NCBI RefSeq assembly: GCF_007992715.1
Contig: NZ_BKAU01000002.1
Coordinates: 310,001-374,000 of the forward strand
DNA from: Chitinophaga cymbidii
GTDB lineage: Bacteria > Bacteroidota > Bacteroidia > Chitinophagales > Chitinophagaceae
Direction of reading: 5' to 3'
Length of the DNA stretch: 64,000 nucleotides
Shown here: positions 60,795 to 64,000 of the stretch, piece by piece
Layout of the letters: the number at the start of each line of letters is the position of its first letter
Numbering within the stretch: position 1 is the stretch's first letter
Notes under the pieces: model-generated
The model's database searches: none
What the model saw: the letters and a program-made list of their open reading frames with translations, nothing else
Told to the model about the DNA's origin: nothing
Translations under genes and position numbers: made by a program

Positions 60795-60825
60795 TTTGCC
60801 GTAATTAAAATAAAACATACCTTTG
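60795..60825 (+). promoter_or_regulatory. Promoter of the S10 operon
   Basis: TTTG (60795-60798), a 19-base spacer and TACCTTTG (60818-60825), followed by CCCTCCCAAATT exactly as at rpsL. The rpsJ ATG is 44 bases further on. Confidence 0.82.
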
Positions 60826-60869
60826 CCCTCCCAAATTGTAAGGGGTAAATAAGAAGAAGTTCATTGCAT

Positions 60870-61175
60870 ATGTCTCAGAGAATTAGAATCAAGCTGAAGT
60901 CCTACGATCACAATCTGGTTGATAAATCTGCCGAGAAGATCGTAAAAACCGTGCGTAACACGGGTGCCGTGGTAACAGGTCCCATTCCTTTACCTACAGA
61001 GAAAAAAATCTTTACGGTACTGCGTTCTCCGCACGTGAACAAGAAAGCGCGTGAGCAATTCCAACTGTGTACGCATAAGCGTTTGTTGGACATTTACACA
61101 TCTTCTTCCCGGACCGTGGATGCGCTGAGCAAGCTGGATCTGCCTTCCGGTGTTGAAGTGGAGATCAAGGCGTAA
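60870..61175 (+). CDS. rpsJ: 30S ribosomal protein S10
   Basis: A 101-residue protein: [49 protein letters not shown] and [16 protein letters not shown] are S10 signatures. The start at 60870 is preferred to an ATG six bases upstream. S10 is a 30S head protein and the transcription factor NusE. It is the first gene of the S10 operon. It is separated from rplC by an unusually long 170-base gap with strong secondary structure. Confidence 0.98.
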   Translation: MSQRIRIKLKSYDHNLVDKSAEKIVKTVRNTGAVVTGPIPLPTEKKIFTVLRSPHVNKKAREQFQLCTHKRLLDIYTSSSRTVDALSKLDLPSGVEVEIKA

Positions 61176-61186
61176 CAGGAGAAAGG

Positions 61187-61324
61187 ACCTCGGCAAGGTG
61201 GGCACAAGGCCCGCCTGAGGTGTTTTATGACGACAGCAAACATCAGGCTACGCCTTCTGGGTAGCCGCCCAATAAACAGTATTTAAACCGCTCATCCTGA
61301 GGATAGCTGGAGATCCCTCAGGCG
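61187..61324 (+). promoter_or_regulatory. Structured rpsJ-rplC leader with alternative pairings
   Basis: Hairpin A: 61196-61203 (AGGTGGGC) with 61209-61216 (GCCCGCCT), one G-U pair, extended by 61187-61191 (ACCTC) with 61217-61221 (GAGGT), then GTTTTAT. Hairpin M: GCTAC/GTAGC near 61249-61267. Hairpin B: 61296-61302 (CCTGAGG) with 61316-61322 (CCTCAGG), just before rplC. The 3' arm of A, CGCCTGAGG (61212-61220), can instead pair perfectly over nine bases with CCTCAGGCG (61316-61324), which would dissolve both A and B. This has the design of an autoregulatory or attenuator element. Confidence 0.55.
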
Positions 61325-61345
61325 CTGGGCTAAATTATATAACAA

Positions 61346-61969
61346 ATGAAAGGTATTATTGGTAAAAAGATTGGCATGACCAGTATCTTCGAGGCCAATG
61401 GTAAGCAGACTGCCTGCACCATTATCGAAGCTGGCCCATGCGTTGTTTCCCAGGTGAAATCCCAATCCACCGACGGGTACGATGCCGTACAGGTAGCATT
61501 TGGTGACAAGAAAGAAAAGCACGCCACCAAAGCAGAACAAAATCACTTCGCGAAAGCACAGACCTCCCCTAAACGTTACGTAAAAGAATTCCGCAATCCG
61601 GACGCGGCCGTTGCCAAGGCGCTCGGCGAAACCATCACCTGCGAGATCTTCGCTGAAGGTGAGGTTGTTGACGTTGTGGGAACTTCCAAAGGTAAAGGCT
61701 TCCAGGGTGTTGTAAAACGCCACGGGTTCAGCGGTGTGGGTGAAGCTACCCACGGTCAGCACGACCGTCAGAGAGCGCCCGGTTCCGTAGGTGGTTCTTC
61801 TTATCCTTCCCGTGTATTCAAAGGTATGCGCATGGCAGGCCAGCTGGGTAACGAAAGGGTGAAAGTAAAAGGTCTGAAAGTGCTGAAGGTATTCCCTGAG
61901 AAGAATTATATCCTGGTAAGTGGTTCCGTTCCCGGCCACATTGGTTCAATCGTTTTAATCCAGAAATAG
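61346..61969 (+). CDS. rplC: 50S ribosomal protein L3
   Basis: A 207-residue protein starting [20 protein letters not shown], with [37 protein letters not shown] (the Gln of the GQ motif is present) and [22 protein letters not shown]3 is a primary 23S rRNA-binding protein near the peptidyl transferase centre. Its start is preceded by the structured leader. The stop lies one base before the rplD ATG. Confidence 0.98.
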   Translation: MKGIIGKKIGMTSIFEANGKQTACTIIEAGPCVVSQVKSQSTDGYDAVQVAFGDKKEKHATKAEQNHFAKAQTSPKRYVKEFRNPDAAVAKALGETITCEIFAEGEVVDVVGTSKGKGFQGVVKRHGFSGVGEATHGQHDRQRAPGSVGGSSYPSRVFKGMRMAGQLGNERVKVKGLKVLKVFPEKNYILVSGSVPGHIGSIVLIQK

Positions 61970-61970
61970 T

Positions 61971-62618
61971 ATGCAACTAGATATTTTAAATATAGAAGGT
62001 AAGAAAACCGGCAGGACCATCGAGCTTCCTGAAGAGATCTTTGGTGTGGAGCCGAACAATCACGTGATCTACCTCGCTGTAAAGCAATACCTGGCTGCGC
62101 AACGTCAGGGTACGCACAAGGTAAAGACCCGTGCTGAAGTAAAAGGTGCTTCCCGCAAACTGCACAAACAAAAAGGTACCGGCGGTTCCCGTAAAGGTAA
62201 CATCCGTAACCCGCTCTATAAAGGTGGTGGTACCATCTTCGGCCCCAAGCCTCACGCTTACGATATCAAACTGAACCGTAAAGTGAAGGACCTGGCGAAG
62301 ATCTCCGCATTGTCTGCGAAAGCAAAGGAAAACAGCATCATCATCGTGGAGGATATCAGCCTGGATGCGCCGAAGACCAAACAGTTCCAGGGCATCCTCA
62401 AAAACCTGAACATCAACACAGGCGCCAAGAAAACCCTCGTGGTGCTGCCTGAGTACAATGATAACGTATACCTGTCCCTCCGCAACATCCCTACCGTAGA
62501 CGGTACCGTGCTGAGCGATGTGAACACTTACGAGATCATGAACAGCAACTACCTGGTTTTCACGGAAAGCGCAGCAAAGATCTTCACCGAAGAGCCTGCT
62601 GATGTAGTTGAAGCGTAA
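61971..62618 (+). CDS. rplD: 50S ribosomal protein L4
   Basis: A 215-residue protein: MQLDILNIEGKKTGRTIEL, the loop region QYLAAQRQGTHKVKTRAEVKG, GGSRKGNIRNPLYKGGGTIFGPKPHAY, and IVEDISLDAPKTKQFQGIL are L4 signatures. L4 lines the exit tunnel. In E. coli it also represses its own S10 operon through the leader RNA, which makes it the first candidate ligand for the structured rpsJ-rplC gap here. Confidence 0.98.
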   Translation: MQLDILNIEGKKTGRTIELPEEIFGVEPNNHVIYLAVKQYLAAQRQGTHKVKTRAEVKGASRKLHKQKGTGGSRKGNIRNPLYKGGGTIFGPKPHAYDIKLNRKVKDLAKISALSAKAKENSIIIVEDISLDAPKTKQFQGILKNLNINTGAKKTLVVLPEYNDNVYLSLRNIPTVDGTVLSDVNTYEIMNSNYLVFTESAAKIFTEEPADVVEA

Positions 62619-62677
62619 CAAATTAAAAATGCATGCGGGGGATGAGTGATCGGACCTCGCAACAAATAATAAATAAG

Positions 62678-62977
62678 ATGAAACTGTCTGATGTTTTAAT
62701 CAAGCCGGTGATTTCGGAGAAGGTAAACAAGGCGACTGAAAAGTTCAACCGCTTTTACTTCATTGTTGACAAAAAAGCCAACAAACTGGAGATCAAGAAA
62801 GCAGTGGAAGACTTCTACGGTGTAACCGTTGCAGAAGTGAACACACAGGTGATGCCTGGCAAGAACAAGACCCGCTTTACCAAAGCAGGTTTTATTTCCG
62901 GCCGCAAGCCCTCCTACAAGAAAGCCGTGATCACACTGGCCGCAGGAGAAACCATAGATCTGTATGCTAACATATAA
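62678..62977 (+). CDS. rplW: 50S ribosomal protein L23
   Basis: A 99-residue protein starting MKLSDVLIKPVISEKVNKATEK; an ATG 45 bases upstream adds unrelated sequence. FIVDKKANKLEIKKAVEDFYGVTVAEVNTQVMPGK and RKPSYKKAVITLAAGETIDLY complete the L23 pattern. L23 sits at the tunnel exit and docks the signal recognition particle and trigger factor. It follows rplD after 59 bases. Confidence 0.97.
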   Translation: MKLSDVLIKPVISEKVNKATEKFNRFYFIVDKKANKLEIKKAVEDFYGVTVAEVNTQVMPGKNKTRFTKAGFISGRKPSYKKAVITLAAGETIDLYANI

Positions 62978-62982
62978 GTGCC

Positions 62983-63004
62983 GTTAACGGCGTAAGCCGC
63001 TAAC
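62983..63004 (+). repeat. Hairpin between rplW and rplB
   Basis: GTTAACGGC and GCCGCTAAC pair around GTAA with one internal mismatch. No T run follows. It may be a processing or regulatory hairpin in the S10 transcript. Confidence 0.45.
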
Positions 63005-63066
63005 CTGGATGTATATACAGATCAACTTATAAATAGTCTATTAAATCATTTTGAATTAAGTAGAAA

Positions 63067-63900
63067 ATGGCACTGAAAAAGTACAAACCGGTCACAGCCG
63101 GTACCCGTTGGAAGATCGGCAATGCGTTCGCAGAGCTGACCACCGACACCCCGGAGAAGAGCCTGCTGGCGCCCGCTCCGAGAACCGGCGGCAGGAACGT
63201 GCAAGGTAGAAGGTCCATGCGCTATATCGGCGGTGGCCACAAGAAACAATACCGTATCATCGACTTCAAACGTGATAAGGTAAACATCCCCGCTACTGTT
63301 AAATCGATCGAATACGATCCGAACCGTAGCGCATTCATCTCCTTGCTGAGCTATGCGGACGGTGAGAAACGTTATATCATTGCGCCCCAGGGCCTGCAGG
63401 TAGGCACCACTGTTATCAGCGGTGCGGAAGTAGCGCCTGAACTGGGTAACGCATTGCCGCTGAAGAACATGCCCCTGGGTACTGTTGTACATAACATCGA
63501 GCTGCAGCCTGGTAAAGGCGGTGCGATCGCACGCAGCGCCGGTGCTTATGCCCAGCTGAGCAACAAGGAAGAAAAATACGCCGTGCTGAAAATGCCCTCC
63601 GGCGAGCTGCGCAAAGTGCTGAGCACCTGCATGGCCACCGTAGGTACCGTTTCCAACTCCGACCACGCACTGCAGTCCATCGGTAAGGCAGGCGCCAACC
63701 GCTGGAGAGGCATCCGCCCCCGCAACCGTGGTGTAGCGATGAACCCTGTGGATCACCCGATGGGTGGTGGTGAAGGCCGTTCTTCCGGCGGTCACCCGAG
63801 GTCCAGAACAGGCAAATATGCGAAAGGTCTGAAAACCAGGAAATCGCATAAGAGCTCTGACAAGCTGATCATCACGCGGAAAAACGGTAAGAAATTATAA
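63067..63900 (+). CDS. rplB: 50S ribosomal protein L2
   Basis: A 277-residue protein: [48 protein letters not shown] in parts, [30 protein letters not shown], and the C-terminal [26 protein letters not shown] with the His-containing loop close to the peptidyl transferase centre. All L2 hallmarks are intact. It follows rplW after 89 bases. Confidence 0.98.
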   Translation: MALKKYKPVTAGTRWKIGNAFAELTTDTPEKSLLAPAPRTGGRNVQGRRSMRYIGGGHKKQYRIIDFKRDKVNIPATVKSIEYDPNRSAFISLLSYADGEKRYIIAPQGLQVGTTVISGAEVAPELGNALPLKNMPLGTVVHNIELQPGKGGAIARSAGAYAQLSNKEEKYAVLKMPSGELRKVLSTCMATVGTVSNSDHALQSIGKAGANRWRGIRPRNRGVAMNPVDHPMGGGEGRSSGGHPRSRTGKYAKGLKTRKSHKSSDKLIITRKNGKKL

Positions 63901-63914
63901 TAACGCTTAACAAG

Positions 63915-63943
63915 TTTCAATCCCGCTAACACCGGGGTTGAAA
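63915..63943 (+). repeat. Perfect 11-bp hairpin between rplB and rpsS
   Basis: TTTCAATCCCG (63915-63925) pairs fully with CGGGGTTGAAA (63933-63943), one pair being G-U, around a seven-base loop. It ends 17 bases before the rpsS start and has no T run, so it may affect rpsS translation or mRNA processing. Confidence 0.5.
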
Positions 63944-63960
63944 TTTAAATAAACAAGAAC

Positions 63961-64000
63961 ATGGGTCGTTCCATTAAAAAAGGTCCTTACGTAGACTTCA
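63961..64000 (+). CDS. rpsS: 30S ribosomal protein S19, 5' end only
   Basis: The window ends 40 bases into this gene. MGRSIKKGPYVDF is the canonical S19 N terminus, and rpsS after rplB is the standard S10 operon order. The rest lies outside the window. Confidence 0.93.
   Translation, partial: MGRSIKKGPYVDF

Noticed and set aside
1..64000. tRNA or rRNA genes
   Set aside because: I saw no cloverleaf with a GGTTCGAATCC-type arm in a plausible setting and no rRNA sequence.

Overview
The window looks like chromosome from a member of the Bacteroidota, most likely a Chitinophagaceae (Chitinophaga-like) bacterium. The evidence is a SusC/SusD pair, a PorV-type protein next to a protein with a type IX secretion (T9SS) sorting domain, several TonB-dependent systems, and TAnnTTTG -7 promoter boxes in place of the E. 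coli type. The genus is inference. I saw no rRNA, tRNA, insertion sequence, prophage or CRISPR array.

Layout. 1-6.4 kb: an outer-membrane barrel protein cut by the window edge, a small membrane protein, and a leftward operon GH127 - GtaA-like glutaminase family - GH43 for arabinose/xylose-containing glycans, with a perfect LacI-type palindrome upstream. 6.9-16.5 kb: a surface-glycan locus of two convergent operons. Rightward it has a NodU-type carbamoyltransferase, a GT2 and a GT9. Leftward it has a glycosyltransferase, a GT4 fused to the heptose isomerase GmhA, GmhB, HldE and a GT9. Together they would make ADP-D-glycero-beta-D-manno-heptose and transfer heptose, perhaps carbamoylated. 16.7-25 kb: a lipoprotein sugar dehydrogenase with a cytochrome c, an ABC1 kinase with a TetR regulator, a TetR - ferredoxin-fold protein - MFS operon with a clear operator, a PepSY membrane protein and a cupin.

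25-36.6 kb is a sialic-acid utilisation locus: SusC, SusD, two GH33 sialidases, a NanA-type lyase, a kelch mutarotase fused to a sodium symporter, and a divergent FCD-type GntR regulator. Its logic is capture at the surface, release of sialic acid outside and in the periplasm, mutarotation, import and cleavage to ManNAc plus pyruvate. 36.9-38.3 kb is a GH125 alpha-mannosidase behind three LacI-like boxes. 38.5-42.4 kb is a 19-20 bp tandem repeat followed by padR-glpK and glpD. 42.4-46.3 kb holds housekeeping genes (nitroreductase, thioesterase, RdgB, a possible DNA polymerase III psi subunit, IlvE) and a small conserved protein behind five 11-bp repeats.

46.4-64 kb is the str/S10 ribosomal region, split by foreign blocks: rpsL-rpsG, then 8.4 kb (a TonB-dependent siderophore-type receptor rightward; a T9SS cargo, PorV-like, a small protein and a collagen-like protein leftward), then fusA, then 3 kb (sugar dehydrogenase, barrel protein, TonB-C protein), then rpsJ-rplC-rplD-rplW-rplB-rpsS. 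The three separated translation units keep nearly identical promoters. The rpsJ-rplC gap can form mutually exclusive RNA structures.

The strongest candidates for something new are the heptose locus with its GT4-GmhA fusion and carbamoyltransferase, and the rpsJ-rplC leader. All functional statements rest on reading motifs by eye, without database searches.
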